This document shows positions 1 to 8,600 of a stretch of 64,000 nucleotides of DNA, one piece after another (positions within the stretch are counted from its first letter, which is position 1; each line of letters opens with the position of its first letter). This stretch comes from Streptomyces griseomycini (GTDB taxonomy: Bacteria > Actinomycetota > Actinomycetes > Streptomycetales > Streptomycetaceae): positions 186,001-250,000 of the forward strand of contig NZ_JACHJI010000007.1 of NCBI RefSeq assembly GCF_014203535.1, written 5' to 3'. Under the pieces are notes generated by a model that had not been told where the DNA came from, searched no databases, and saw only the letters and a list, made by a program, of their open reading frames with translations. Position numbers and translations under genes: made by a program.

Positions 1-649
1 CGTCCTCGCCGCCGGTGACGGACACCAGCTGCGCGTAGGACTGGTTGACCTGGAAGAGGTTGCCGCCGAAGAGGCCGAAGAACAGCACCATGGCGGAGGC
101 CAGGATCGCGAGGACCTTGCCGAGCTTCTTGCCGCCCGCGCCGAAGCGGTCGGCCAGGCCCTTGGGCAGGTAGTGCATCGGGCCGCCGGAGACGGTGCCG
201 TCGGCGTGCACCTCGCGGTACTTCACGCCGAGGGTGACCTCGACGAACTTGGTGGCCATGCCGAGCAGGCCGCACAGGATCATCCAGAACGTGGCGCCCG
301 GGCCGCCGATGGAGACGGCGACGGCCACGCCGGCGATGTTCCCGAGGCCGACGGTGCCGGAGACGGCGGCGGTCAGCGCCTGGAAGTGGTTGACCTCGCC
401 GGCCGATCCCTTCTCGTCGTACTTCCCGCGCACCACGTCGACGGCGAGCTTGAACTTGCGGACCTGCACGAGGCCGAACCAGCCGGTGAACACCAGACCG
501 GCGACCACCAGCCAGGCGACGATGAGCGGGAGCTCCGTACCGGCCACGGGGACGGAGTAGAAGACGACTTCGCCGAGCCAGCCGGCTATGGGTTCAAAGA
601 ATCCGCTGACTGCCTTGTCGATGGACTGGGTGAGGGAATCGAGTGACAC
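1..649 (-). CDS. Sodium:alanine symporter, AGCS family (3' end beyond window)
   Basis: The GTG start is at 649-647, with an AGG about 8 bases upstream on the minus strand. The reading frame stays open to the window edge, giving about 216 N-terminal residues of a family that usually has 450-500. The translation has a short amphipathic leader, a hydrophobic segment (LIVAWLVVAGLVFTGW), then the AGCS signature region NHFQALTAAVSGTVGLGN followed by IAGVAVAVSIGGPGATFWM and FVEVTLGVKYRE. AGCS proteins import alanine or glycine with Na+ across the cytoplasmic membrane. A Crp-like palindrome lies about 235 bp upstream. Family assignment is secure; substrate is inferred from the family. Confidence 0.93.
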   Translation of the reverse strand, partial: MSLDSLTQSIDKAVSGFFEPIAGWLGEVVFYSVPVAGTELPLIVAWLVVAGLVFTGWFGLVQVRKFKLAVDVVRGKYDEKGSAGEVNHFQALTAAVSGTVGLGNIAGVAVAVSIGGPGATFWMILCGLLGMATKFVEVTLGVKYREVHADGTVSGGPMHYLPKGLADRFGAGGKKLGKVLAILASAMVLFFGLFGGNLFQVNQSYAQLVSVTGGED

Positions 650-881
650 GGTGGGGACCTCAGTAGCGCAGGACCGGCGCACACGGTGCTGCGCCAGTAG
701 GGGTGCGGTCTTTGAGCGAACGCCGTTGTCCGATCGGCGATCCGGGGGTCGACGTCCGCGGACTCGGAGCGTGATCACCTCGGTCGTGCTGCCGGAGCGG
801 GCCCGGCACTCCGCAGAAGTGGCGAGGGGTGGTGCCACCTGCGGAGTTGCGCATTCCTAACACACGCCACCCACCCGATAG

Positions 882-897
882 AGTGATGCACGTCACA
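882..897. promoter_or_regulatory. Crp/FNR-type palindrome upstream of the AGCS symporter
   Basis: The sequence AGTGATGCACGTCACA contains GTGA-N6-TCAC with perfect arms and matches the Crp consensus TGTGAN6TCACA at all but one base. It lies about 235 bp before the symporter start. A TAGGAA-like -10 hexamer is visible on the minus strand near 853-858. Binding by the Streptomyces Crp homologue is inferred. Confidence 0.4.
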
Positions 898-1190
898 ACA
901 CCTTGAGTGACCTCCCAAAAGCCCAGCACCCGTGACGCGACCGTTATCCGGACGGCGATATCCGTTCATCGGGCATCTATTTGTGCAGGTCAGGAGCGTG
1001 CCCCAGAACGCACCTGTCAGAGTTCCGCTCCTCGGCGCCTCACCGCCCTTGATCACGGTGCGTCAGGAAGCCGTGAAGGCGTGTCCGCAATCCGGTGCGG
1101 ACCCGTGATCGCCCTCGGCTGAGGTGCGCTGCACGACCGGCGACGCCCGGCCCTGCCCCGAGTGCGGTCAGCCGGTGAAGACCGGTGCCC

Positions 1191-1223
1191 CCGTGCTCCC
1201 CGTGCTCCCCGTGCTCCCCGTGC
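1191..1223. repeat. Tandem 9-bp repeat
   Basis: The unit CCGTGCTCC is present three times in perfect tandem (1191-1217), followed by the first six bases of a fourth copy. It is a short microsatellite-like tract in apparently non-coding DNA. Confidence 0.8.
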
Positions 1224-1357
1224 GGAAGGACGACGGCCGACGGGCCTGTCGGTCCCTGAGGAGGTGTGCCGGTCGGCACGTCTGGTGGAACGGGCCGGTC
1301 GGCCGGACGACGCCTTGGAGATCCGCCCGGTGCCGGGCCCGTGACGGAGCGAACCCC

Positions 1358-1396
1358 TGAAGCGGTGTCACGGGTTCGAATCCTGCCGGGGGCACC
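1358..1396 (+). other. tRNA 3'-half remnant (tRNA-Arg-like), possible decayed att site
   Basis: Bases 1371-1396 form a T-arm plus acceptor 3' strand: GGTTCGAATCC with the TTCGAAT loop, then TGCCGGGGGC and ACC. From memory, the stretch resembles the last 35-40 bases of actinobacterial tRNA-Arg genes ending GCAGGTTCGAATCCTGC. The T-stem has a mispair, and no D-arm, anticodon arm or matching GCCCCCG 5' strand lies at the right distance, so it is not a working tRNA gene. Such 3' fragments are commonly left by integrases that target tRNA genes. No integrase gene is seen in the window. Confidence 0.5.
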
Positions 1397-1496
1397 GGGC
1401 CGAAGGACCCGGACCGATCGCGGCCGGGCCTTCCGACACCAGCGGGAGGGTCGCTTACGGCCGGGGCGCCTCCTGAGCAGCCGCTCCGCGTGGCTC

Positions 1497-1796
1497 ATGG
1501 CCTCCCGCCGCGTGTCCTGCACGACGTGCGTGGACGCGCCCATCGCCCGCGCCGCCGACGCGCAGGACGCCGCGGCCCTGCACGAAGGGGCGGACGCGGC
1601 GCACCGCGGGCCCTCGGTGACGGCGCCCCGCTGCAGGACCGCCCGGCTGCCGCGGGAATTCGTCAACGCCGCCACCACGGCCCTGGAGACGGGTGACGAC
1701 TACGACGCGGTGACGAACCGCGCGGTCAGGCCGGCCGTCGCCGCCCCGGGAGGTTCCGCGGCCGACCCGCGGCCCGGCGAGCCCGCGGGGTCCTGA
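1497..1796 (+). CDS. Candidate small hypothetical protein
   Basis: A 99-residue frame opens at an ATG and shows about 95% G+C at third positions, as in real genes of this genome. The product contains two cysteines near the N-terminus (SCTTCVD), an alanine-rich helical stretch and a Thr/Asp segment (TALETGDDYDAVTNR). It has no recognisable domain, signal peptide or membrane segment. No good Shine-Dalgarno precedes the ATG, so the start or the gene itself may be wrong. It lies just downstream of the tRNA fragment and may be island cargo. Confidence 0.3.
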   Translation: MASRRVSCTTCVDAPIARAADAQDAAALHEGADAAHRGPSVTAPRCRTARLPREFVNAATTALETGDDYDAVTNRAVRPAVAAPGGSAADPRPGEPAGS

Positions 1797-2030
1797 CCTC
1801 CCGACCGCGCCCGCTGGACACCACGGTGGGCGCGCGACGGTGCGGGCGCGGTTCGGGGACACCCACGGGCGCGCCCTGTTGAGCAGTACGCCGCCGCCGA
1901 CGCACCGGGTCGAGCGGGGAGCAGCGGGAGACCGCGGGAAGCGCCGCCGGCCACGGGGAACCGGAGGCAGGAGCGGTCCCCGATCGTCGACGGTTCGGTC
2001 CCGTCACCGGGACCCCGCCCGCCCCGGCCG

Positions 2031-2837
2031 TCAGTGGCAGTCGAAGCGCCAGTCCCACGGGAGGCCGGGGCACCGGCGGCAGTGGAAGAAGTAGACGCCG
2101 CCGCAGTCGCCCAGCTGGATGTCGCCGGTGATGGTCAGGAGGTGCTCCATGCGGTGCCCGCCCTCGCAGTCCGGCCAGTGGGCGGGCTGCGTCCAGGCGG
2201 GCCAGCCGCCGACCTTCGTCCCGATGACGTTGGAGTCCGGCGGCCACACCGAGCCGCCCGTCGGCGACCGGAAACGGGGTTCCCAGGTCTCCCACACGTC
2301 CTCGGGCAGGTCACGCCAACTCGGAAAGTCCTCCGCGGTCGCCGGGGACAGCGTGGACGGTTCCGGCACGTGCTCCTCGTCGTACTCCCCCTCGCTCGCC
2401 TCGGGGATCCCGGACAGCAGCCCTCCGGCCACGACCTCCGCCTCGTTGCGCCAGTACAGCCGCGGCACCACCGGGCCGGGATCCTGCTCGTGCACCAGCG
2501 CGCACCACACCAGCTGCAGCAGGTCCTTCCCCTCCGGGAACTCCAGCCCCGGCACGTCCCGGGCGAACAGCTGGAGGATCGGCACCATCGGCACCGCGCC
2601 CGGGACGATCTCGGTCCTGTTGGACGGGTCGGAGCCGAACGTCCAGTGGTCCTCCTGCGCGCAGTACGGCCACGGCTCGTCCGCGGGCCACAGCAGCTCG
2701 CCTCCCAGCGAACTCTCCCGCACACCGGGGTCGCCGGGCTCCGGGTTGAGGAGGGTGGTTTCCCGGGCGAGGGCCGCGTACTCCGGTATCAGGGTGCGCA
2801 GGTCCTCCGCGGGCGGTTCGGGTGTGTCTCCGGGCAT
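2031..2837 (-). CDS. DUF1963 (YwqG-like) family protein
   Basis: The gene encodes 268 residues. The ATG at 2837 is preceded by GAGGAG with 5-base spacing. The sequence has the DUF1963 layout: an N-terminal GGELLWPADEPWP segment, a central domain, then KVGGWPAWTQPAHWPDC near residue 215 and a C-terminal ITGDIQLGDCGGVYFFHC with a CRRC pair. The conserved GG(W/Y)PxWxQ signature supports the family. These cytosolic proteins have no established activity. The gene stands alone, with no operon partner. Confidence 0.8.
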   Translation of the reverse strand: MPGDTPEPPAEDLRTLIPEYAALARETTLLNPEPGDPGVRESSLGGELLWPADEPWPYCAQEDHWTFGSDPSNRTEIVPGAVPMVPILQLFARDVPGLEFPEGKDLLQLVWCALVHEQDPGPVVPRLYWRNEAEVVAGGLLSGIPEASEGEYDEEHVPEPSTLSPATAEDFPSWRDLPEDVWETWEPRFRSPTGGSVWPPDSNVIGTKVGGWPAWTQPAHWPDCEGGHRMEHLLTITGDIQLGDCGGVYFFHCRRCPGLPWDWRFDCH

Positions 2838-3338
2838 CGCGGCTCCTCGGGGCGGCAGACGTCGGCGGGTGCTGCGGGCACGTTAGTACGTGCCACCGAC
2901 GGCCCCGTGCGGCAACGGCCGCCCCGTCACGCCCCCGGATCTCGCGGGTCCCCCCGCACGGGACCCGCCGCACCACCGCGGCGCTCCGGACCGTCCGCGG
3001 GCCGTGAAGGAGGGCTCGACGCGGACCGGCGCCGACGGTTCGACCGCAGGTCGGCGCCGGGAGGGCCGCAAGGCCCGAGGCCCACGCGGCCGCTGGTCAC
3101 CGCTCCGGCCGCTGAACGCGCTCGGGGGAACTCGGCTCGGTCTTCGAGACTCCGTCGGCCTTGCCGGGCGTACCTGCGCCTCTCGACCGGGAGCGAGATC
3201 ACCCTTACGCAGCGTTACTCCCCCGCACGCCGAGGGCACACCCACATCACAGTGACCCCACGCAACAGCCCACCGACCGCCGCACGGGCCTCCCGGCAGG
3301 GGCAGCGGTCGGCGGGCGGGCACCCAGGAGGTACTGCC
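2838..3338. other. Intergenic region, no gene seen
   Basis: About 500 bp between divergently oriented genes. Several frames are open because of the high G+C, but none has a ribosome-binding site or recognisable product. The last 150 bp (CTTACGCAGCGTTACT onward) are relatively A/T-rich and probably carry the promoter of the small membrane protein at 3339. Confidence 0.5.
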
Positions 3339-3539
3339 ATGAGTGTGACCTCGACGAACCCGCTCTCCACCCCCCGGCTGCGAGGCTGGGCCGCCGTCCT
3401 CGTCGTCATCGTGATCGTCTGCGGCCCCGTCGCACAGATCCAGGACGTCCTGACCAACCTGATCGCGCTGTCAGCAGTCCTGGTCTGCGGCTCCGCGGTG
3501 AGCTCCGTGTCGACCCGACGGCCGCAGCTGACCGCGTGA
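3339..3539 (+). CDS. Small two-helix membrane protein
   Basis: The ATG at 3339 has an ideal AGGAGGT Shine-Dalgarno (3326-3332) six bases upstream, which fixes the start. The 66-residue product has a short polar N-terminus, a hydrophobic helix at about residues 16-32 (WAAVLVVIVIVCG), a second at about 38-56 (LTNLIALSAVLVCGSAV) and a basic tail. I recognise no family. It is probably an inner-membrane protein of unknown function, followed by a strong hairpin terminator at 3558-3607. Confidence 0.65.
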   Translation: MSVTSTNPLSTPRLRGWAAVLVVIVIVCGPVAQIQDVLTNLIALSAVLVCGSAVSSVSTRRPQLTA

Positions 3540-3557
3540 CCGCCGACCGGACCCGAC

Positions 3558-3607
3558 GCGGCCCCCTCTCCCGGCCTTCCCTCCCCGGGAAGCCCGGAGG
3601 GGGCCGC
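3558..3607. terminator. GC-rich hairpin after the small membrane gene
   Basis: GCGGCCCCCTC pairs with GAGGGGGCCGC at the base, with further pairing of CCGG and CTTCCC/GGGAAG in the upper stem. It begins 19 bases after the stop codon. There is no U-tract, as is usual in Streptomyces. Confidence 0.65.
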
Positions 3608-4038
3608 CCGTGCCCGATCCGGCGGGGGCGGACGGGGAGCGACGGATAACACCGGCCGCCGACCCGGAGCGGTCGGGGTCGGCGTCCCGTCAGGCCGGGC
3701 AGGGCCGGTCGCGCGTCCCGGGCCGCCGGCGTGCGCACGCACCTCTTCGTCGATGGTCTCGACGTGACCGCGCGCAGTGACAGCGGAACGACCGGAATCG
3801 ATCCGAGGCGGCTGCTCCGCCCCGCCGCCCTCCCGAGGAAGGGACTCCAACGGTGGGGACGGGCCGAGGGGTTGACCGGTAAGGATGCCTGCTGGCAGAC
3901 AGTATCCAGGACGTCCACGAGCGAAGGGAAGAATCCACATAATTTTTTCCCTTTGACTGGTTTCGACGACTTGTCAGTCGCTAGCCTTCGAATCCACAGC
4001 TCTCGCAGGAGACGTACCACTTCAGTCGGGTCGCTCCT
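3608..4038. other. Leader region of the CHAT/helicase operon
   Basis: No gene is supported here. The distal half (about 3935-4020) is unusually A/T-rich for this genome, including a run of six T residues at 3943-3948 and TTGACT at 3953-3958. It most likely holds the operon promoter. I cannot identify a -10 hexamer at the correct spacing. Confidence 0.45.
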
Positions 4039-4065
4039 GTGGCAGGTCGTCCGGTACGCGAGGTT

Positions 4066-4764
4066 ATGTTGATCGAATTCCCCGACCCCCAATTACCCGC
4101 ACACGAGCTCGTGCTACCGCCCGACGACGCGTCACGGGGTGAATCCGACACCTCCGCGACGCCGCCGCTCGCCGGACGCATCACGCTGGGCGGGCCGACC
4201 GCCTTGCGGCTGACCCCCGACGAGCTCTCCGCCGATCCCGAACTCGCGCGCTACGCCGCGGCGGAGGCCGGCCGCCACGCCTACCACCTCGTCCGGTTGG
4301 CCGTGACCTTCTCCCCCACCCCTCAGCGGCCTCGGCTGGAGTTCGCCCACGTCGCCCTGAACATCACGTCCAAGCCCGACGAACCGGCGCCCGTCGCCCA
4401 CTCCATGGAACCGATGCGGCTCTCGGACCCGGTGGAGATCAGCAGGACCCGCAGGCTCGGACCACAGCTGTCCCTGCTCGGCGCGGACGCCTCCCTCGGG
4501 GAGATCGGCCGGAGCGTCCAGTACATATCCCACCAGCCCCTCGTCGAGGCCCTGGGTCTCCAGAGCGGCGCCCCCGCGTGGGAGTTCCGCCGGACCCGCG
4601 CCCACGAGCTGTCCGGCTGCCATCCCCTCAGCCTCGTCGTCCGCACGGCGGCCGATGCCGTCACCGAGGTGACCCTCACGGTCAGCGCCGGGGTCAGGAT
4701 TCCCCTGCTGCGGCGCTTCACCCGGCGACTGCCCGACCCGCTGCGGCTGGAGGCCACGCTGTGA
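4066..4764 (+). CDS. Uncharacterised first protein of the EAD1-CHAT/helicase operon
   Basis: The gene encodes about 232 residues from the ATG at 4066. The start is uncertain: a GTG at 4039 is in frame, and GCGAGG (4058-4063) is ideally spaced for a TTG at 4069. No family is recognised. The protein has no signal peptide or membrane helix and reads as mostly beta-strand, with conserved-looking blocks AYHLVRLAVTFSP, FAHVALNI, SVQYISHQPLVEALGLQ, PAWEFRRT and a C-terminal TLTVSAGVR strand. Codon 10 is TTA (4093-4095), the codon read by bldA tRNA. The stop overlaps the next start (GTGA), so it is translationally coupled to the CHAT protease. It may be a sensor, inhibitor or substrate of that protease; this is inference. 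Confidence 0.75.
   Translation: MLIEFPDPQLPAHELVLPPDDASRGESDTSATPPLAGRITLGGPTALRLTPDELSADPELARYAAAEAGRHAYHLVRLAVTFSPTPQRPRLEFAHVALNITSKPDEPAPVAHSMEPMRLSDPVEISRTRRLGPQLSLLGADASLGEIGRSVQYISHQPLVEALGLQSGAPAWEFRRTRAHELSGCHPLSLVVRTAADAVTEVTLTVSAGVRIPLLRRFTRRLPDPLRLEATL
4093..4095 (+). promoter_or_regulatory. TTA (bldA) codon in the first operon gene
   Basis: Leucine codon 10 is TTA. In Streptomyces TTA is read only by the bldA tRNA-Leu(UUA), which is abundant late in growth, and TTA near a 5' end can limit translation of a whole operon. I noticed no TTA in the other genes here but did not scan every codon. Confidence 0.7.
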
Positions 4765-5666
4765 GCACCGGCGAGGGGAACGCCGAGGCGCCGCTCCTCC
4801 CGGAGGAGATCCGAGCGCTGGCGACGGTCTACAACACGCCCTCCCGGGCCGAAGTGCTGTTGCGCAGCGCGGGCTACCCGGCCGACGCCCTCCCCTACGC
4901 GCCGGGCACGTTGTGGGAGTACTGGGAGCAGGTCTCCCTGGGTCTGGCCACCGGGGTCATGGCCGACGGCCGCCGGTCGATCCTGGCCAAGGCCAGGGAA
5001 CGCTACCCCCACCACCCCGTCTTCCGCGGAGCCGCGTCCGTCCCCGAGTCGCGCACGCCGTCCGGTGCCCCCCGGTCCGGCACCGGACGGCTCAAGGTCA
5101 TGGTGCTCGGCGCCGAACCGGCGCGGCGCGGTGCGGTGCGGGCCGCCGCCGAGCTGCGCGAGATCCAGTCGGCGGCCGCCGACGCGCTGGACGTCCTGTC
5201 CTGCCCGGCGGCGACCCCGGCCGACCTGGAGCAGATTCGCCGGCAACGGCCCGACATCCTCCACCTGGCCTGCCACGGAAGCCAGGGGGCACTGCTGCTG
5301 GAGGACCACGAGGGCGAACCGCTCTCACTGCCCGCGGCGGACCTGGTGGAGACGCTGCGGCTCTCGGCCGAGCACTATCGGCACCGGCTGCGGGCGCTGC
5401 TGTTGCGCTCCTGCGGCGGAGAGGAGATCGCCCGTCTCTTCACCGGCGTGGCGGACGTGGTGATCGCCCACCGCGGCACCCTCGACTCGGACTGCTCGAC
5501 GCAGTTCGCCGCCGCCTTCTACCGGGAACTGGCCTCCCGCACAGTTCCGTTGACTCCCGAACACCTGCGTGCCACCGCACACATCGCGGCCCAGGACGTG
5601 GTCAACCGGGCCGGTTTCTGCCGTTCCCTCCGCACCGATCTGATCGTTCTGCCCCGAACGGCCTGA
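4761..5666 (+). CDS. EAD1-CHAT caspase-like protease
   Basis: The gene encodes 301 residues; its GTG start overlaps the preceding stop codon by GTGA. Residues about 12-95 match the effector-associated domain EAD1 pattern: an ALA..Y helix, LLRSAGYPADALP, a WEYWEQVSLGLATG core, then a YPHHPVF end. Residues about 110-295 are a CHAT (caspase HetF associated with TPR) domain with the catalytic His in LACHGS (His172) and Cys in RSCGG (Cys218), correctly spaced. CHAT domains are cysteine proteases of the caspase/separase clan, and EADs are homotypic adaptors that recruit effectors in bacterial conflict systems. The downstream helicase begins with a similar EAD1, so the two proteins probably dock through these domains. 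Substrate and trigger are unknown. Confidence 0.85.
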   Translation: MSTGEGNAEAPLLPEEIRALATVYNTPSRAEVLLRSAGYPADALPYAPGTLWEYWEQVSLGLATGVMADGRRSILAKARERYPHHPVFRGAASVPESRTPSGAPRSGTGRLKVMVLGAEPARRGAVRAAAELREIQSAAADALDVLSCPAATPADLEQIRRQRPDILHLACHGSQGALLLEDHEGEPLSLPAADLVETLRLSAEHYRHRLRALLLRSCGGEEIARLFTGVADVVIAHRGTLDSDCSTQFAAAFYRELASRTVPLTPEHLRATAHIAAQDVVNRAGFCRSLRTDLIVLPRTA

Positions 5667-5683
5667 GACAGAAGGAGCAAGCA

Positions 5684-8600
5684 ATGACGCTTGCCGACGC
5701 ACCCGAATCGCCGCAGCCGCTCGGAACCGGGAGCGGGGAACCCGACGCCTGGGACATCCCGGACGAGGACTGGACGCTGCTCGTCCGGGGACTGACCAAG
5801 GTGTGCAAGGACAGTGAGCGGCGCCGCAAGTTCCTGACCGATCTGGGGTTCCCCGCCGACGGACTGCCGTTCGACGGGAAGAACCACCGAGATTTCTGGG
5901 ACGAGGTCAGGACCGAGGCCCAGGCCGGCGTGGTCGACTGGGGCTGGCGGGAGATCGTCCGCGCCGTCCTCACCGAGGGCCGTTACCCGCACAACGTGGA
6001 GTGCAAGACCCTGGCCGTCAGACACGGCCTCCAGGTCGACGCGCCCACGGAGCCGCTCGTCCCGCCCGCCAGGCCGGAAGTGATCGTCATCCCCGGCTCA
6101 CCGCCCTCCTCCTCGTCCTCCCCTGATCCGTCCTCCTCACCGCCGCAGGCCTCGCGGGCCGTCGCACCGGCCGTCGTCATTCCGGCGCAGGCCCCGCCGG
6201 ACCACTCCGCGCTCCTTCCCGACGTGTCCGGGTACCCGGACCTCCTGCCCAGGTCCGCCCAGCCGGACCAGCGGAAGGCGTTCCTGGAGCTGTGGGAGGA
6301 GAAACTCGGCCCCTGGGAGAAGCTCGACGGCTTCCAGCGGGAGCTCATCAGGGTCTGCCGCAAGATCATCGACGACCGGGGCATCGCGCTGGTGTACGCC
6401 GTGACCAACAGCGGCAAGACCACCGTGGCGCGCGTGGGCATGACGATGGCCCTGAACAGCGGCAACTCGGCGATGATGCTGCTGCCGACCAAGGCCCTGG
6501 TGGCCCAGGAGGAGGCCGAGTGGCAGAGCTGGCGCGACAGCCGTAAGCCGCTGGACAAGCTCAACGTGTACGGCGTCTCCCGGGACTACCCCGAGAGCGA
6601 CCGCCCCGTCGGCGGCGGCCGGTACAGCGTCGCCGTCGCCATCTACGAGAAGCTCGGCGTGTACCTGGTCAACGGGTTGAGCCCGCTGGACAAGACCGGG
6701 GTGGTGGTCGTCGACGAACTGCAGATGCTGGCCGAGACCAGCGACCGGGCGGCCAAGCTGGAAGCGCTCCTGACCCTGATCAAGCTCCGGATCGGCGGGG
6801 AGCAGCCCGCCCTGCTGGGCCTGTCGGCCGCGCTCACCCCGGAGGCGGGCGAGACCCTGGAGCGGTGGCTGGGCACAGGCCGCACCACGTTCACGCCCAG
6901 CAGCAACGAACGCCCCGTCCCCCTCGACACCTACGTCGTCGGCCGACGGAGTTGGCTGGTCCAGCCCAACTCCCACCTCCTCAGCATGCCCGGCCGGGCG
7001 GTACCGGACTCCGAGTACCAGCAGGACCACTCCCTCCCCGAACTGCGCACGAAGTACGCGCAGGCGCTCTCCAAGGGGCTCAACGGGCTCCAGGGACTGT
7101 CCACGGCGGAACTCGCCGCGACCCTGGTGCTCAGCATCCTCAAGCAGAACGACAAGCGCCGGATCATCGTCTTCGTCCCCACCCGGACCGCCTCGGACCA
7201 GCTGGCCGAGGGCATCCGCAAGGTCCTGGACCAGGCGATGGGCCAGCCGTCGGGCGGCTCCCCCTGGGCGCACGGCCGGTACAACAACGAGTCCTCCGCG
7301 GCCCGCGACCGGGCCAACTCCCTCTACTCGCGGCTGCGCAACTCCGACATCCCGGGCCACGAACTGGTCATCCGCGGGCTGCGCAGCGGCGTGGCCGCGC
7401 ACTCGGCCGCGCTCGCCCCGCCGATGCGCCGCATGCTGGAGGACGAGTTCCGCGCCGATGACGGGCTGCTGCGGGTCCTCGTGGCCACGGACACCCTCGC
7501 CGTCGGCCTCAACCTGCCCGCCGACACGGTCATCGCCACGAGCATCTCCGGTCTCAGCGGCGCCGGGACGGGCCGGGTCCGGCAGATCCTGCGGCCCGCC
7601 GACCTCGACAACAAGGGCGGCCGCGCGGGACGCCGCGGCAAGACGGCAGCGGGCCAGGGGGAGTTCTACATCCTCGTGCCCACCGACCGGGAGCTCCAGA
7701 TGGTCGACGGGCTGACGGCCGCCGAGATCGACGAGCTCTCCAGCGTGGAGGGGGTCTTCAAGCGGTTCGTGAAGAGCAAGTCCCGCTCGCTGAAGGTCCG
7801 GTCGCAGTACCGCGACCCGGTGGCGATCTGCGGTCTCGTGCTGCAGGTGCTGTGCCAGGACAACCGCATGCTGACCCGCAGGAAGTGGCTGGAACGGGTC
7901 AGGACGATCCTGGACAATCTGCTGATCAGCTACGAGCCCGAGCCTCAGCCCCAGATTCCGACGCCGGAGCGGGTCCTCGAGGAGCTGCAGAACCGCGGCC
8001 TGATCCACGAGGAGAGCCTCAGCAGGCGGCCCGGAGCGGGCAAGAGCCTGACGCTGACCCCCGTCGGCCAGGCGGTCGGGCGCTCCGGCCTGGAGCTGGA
8101 CGACGCCCCCGAGCTGCAGCAACTGGCCGAGCGGGCGCGCAGCGGCGCCGGGACCATCGACCTGCTCTGGCACGCCTGCCGGACCCGGCCCATCCGGCAG
8201 GTGACGGCCTGGGTCTCCCTGCCCGGCCAGAGCACCAGCCGGCACCTGCCCTCCCTGAAGGGGGCCGTCCAGACCATGGCCATGGCGCACTGCTCGGAGT
8301 CGGAGCAACAGCGGGCGAGTTGCAGACAGTGGGTGGCCTCCGAGTCCGTCGTGATGCCCGACCGGCTGCTGGACCCGCAGAACGCGGTGGCGTCGGAGGA
8401 GTTGCGGAACCTGATGGAGAGCGACGAGGAGACCGCGTCGCTCGACGAGATCAACGCCCTGCTCCGCGCGCTGGTCGCGTACGAGTGGATGAAGGGGATC
8501 CCGTTCGCCGAGATGCAGCAGCGGTTCTCCGGCTCCATCAGGTCGGAGGAGGAACCGGACAAGGGGCACATGAAGCCGCCCTCGCTGTCCCTGTTCTACT

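Larger units (their letters stand above)
650..1496. other. Gene-poor accessory stretch
   Basis: No open frame here has convincing coding character plus a ribosome-binding site. The stretch contains the putative symporter promoter with the Crp-like site, a 9-bp tandem repeat (1191-1223) and a tRNA 3'-end-like fragment (1358-1396). A plus-strand frame from 1124 to 1360 includes a CPECG knuckle followed by a PVL repeat, but it has no homologue I recognise and no ribosome-binding site. It may be decayed sequence. Confidence 0.5.

Noticed and set aside
1322..1396. Complete tRNA gene
   Set aside because: No D-arm, anticodon arm or pairing acceptor strand is present at 70-90 bases upstream of the T-arm.
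1040..1678. 212-residue minus-strand frame containing GRIRTRDTASG
   Set aside because: The frame reads through the tRNA fragment (a common source of such spurious peptides) and has no ribosome-binding site or domain.
4913..5683. Upstream extension of the helicase frame through the CHAT gene
   Set aside because: The frame is open but overlaps the CHAT coding sequence. The ATG at 5684 with GAAGGAG is a clear start.
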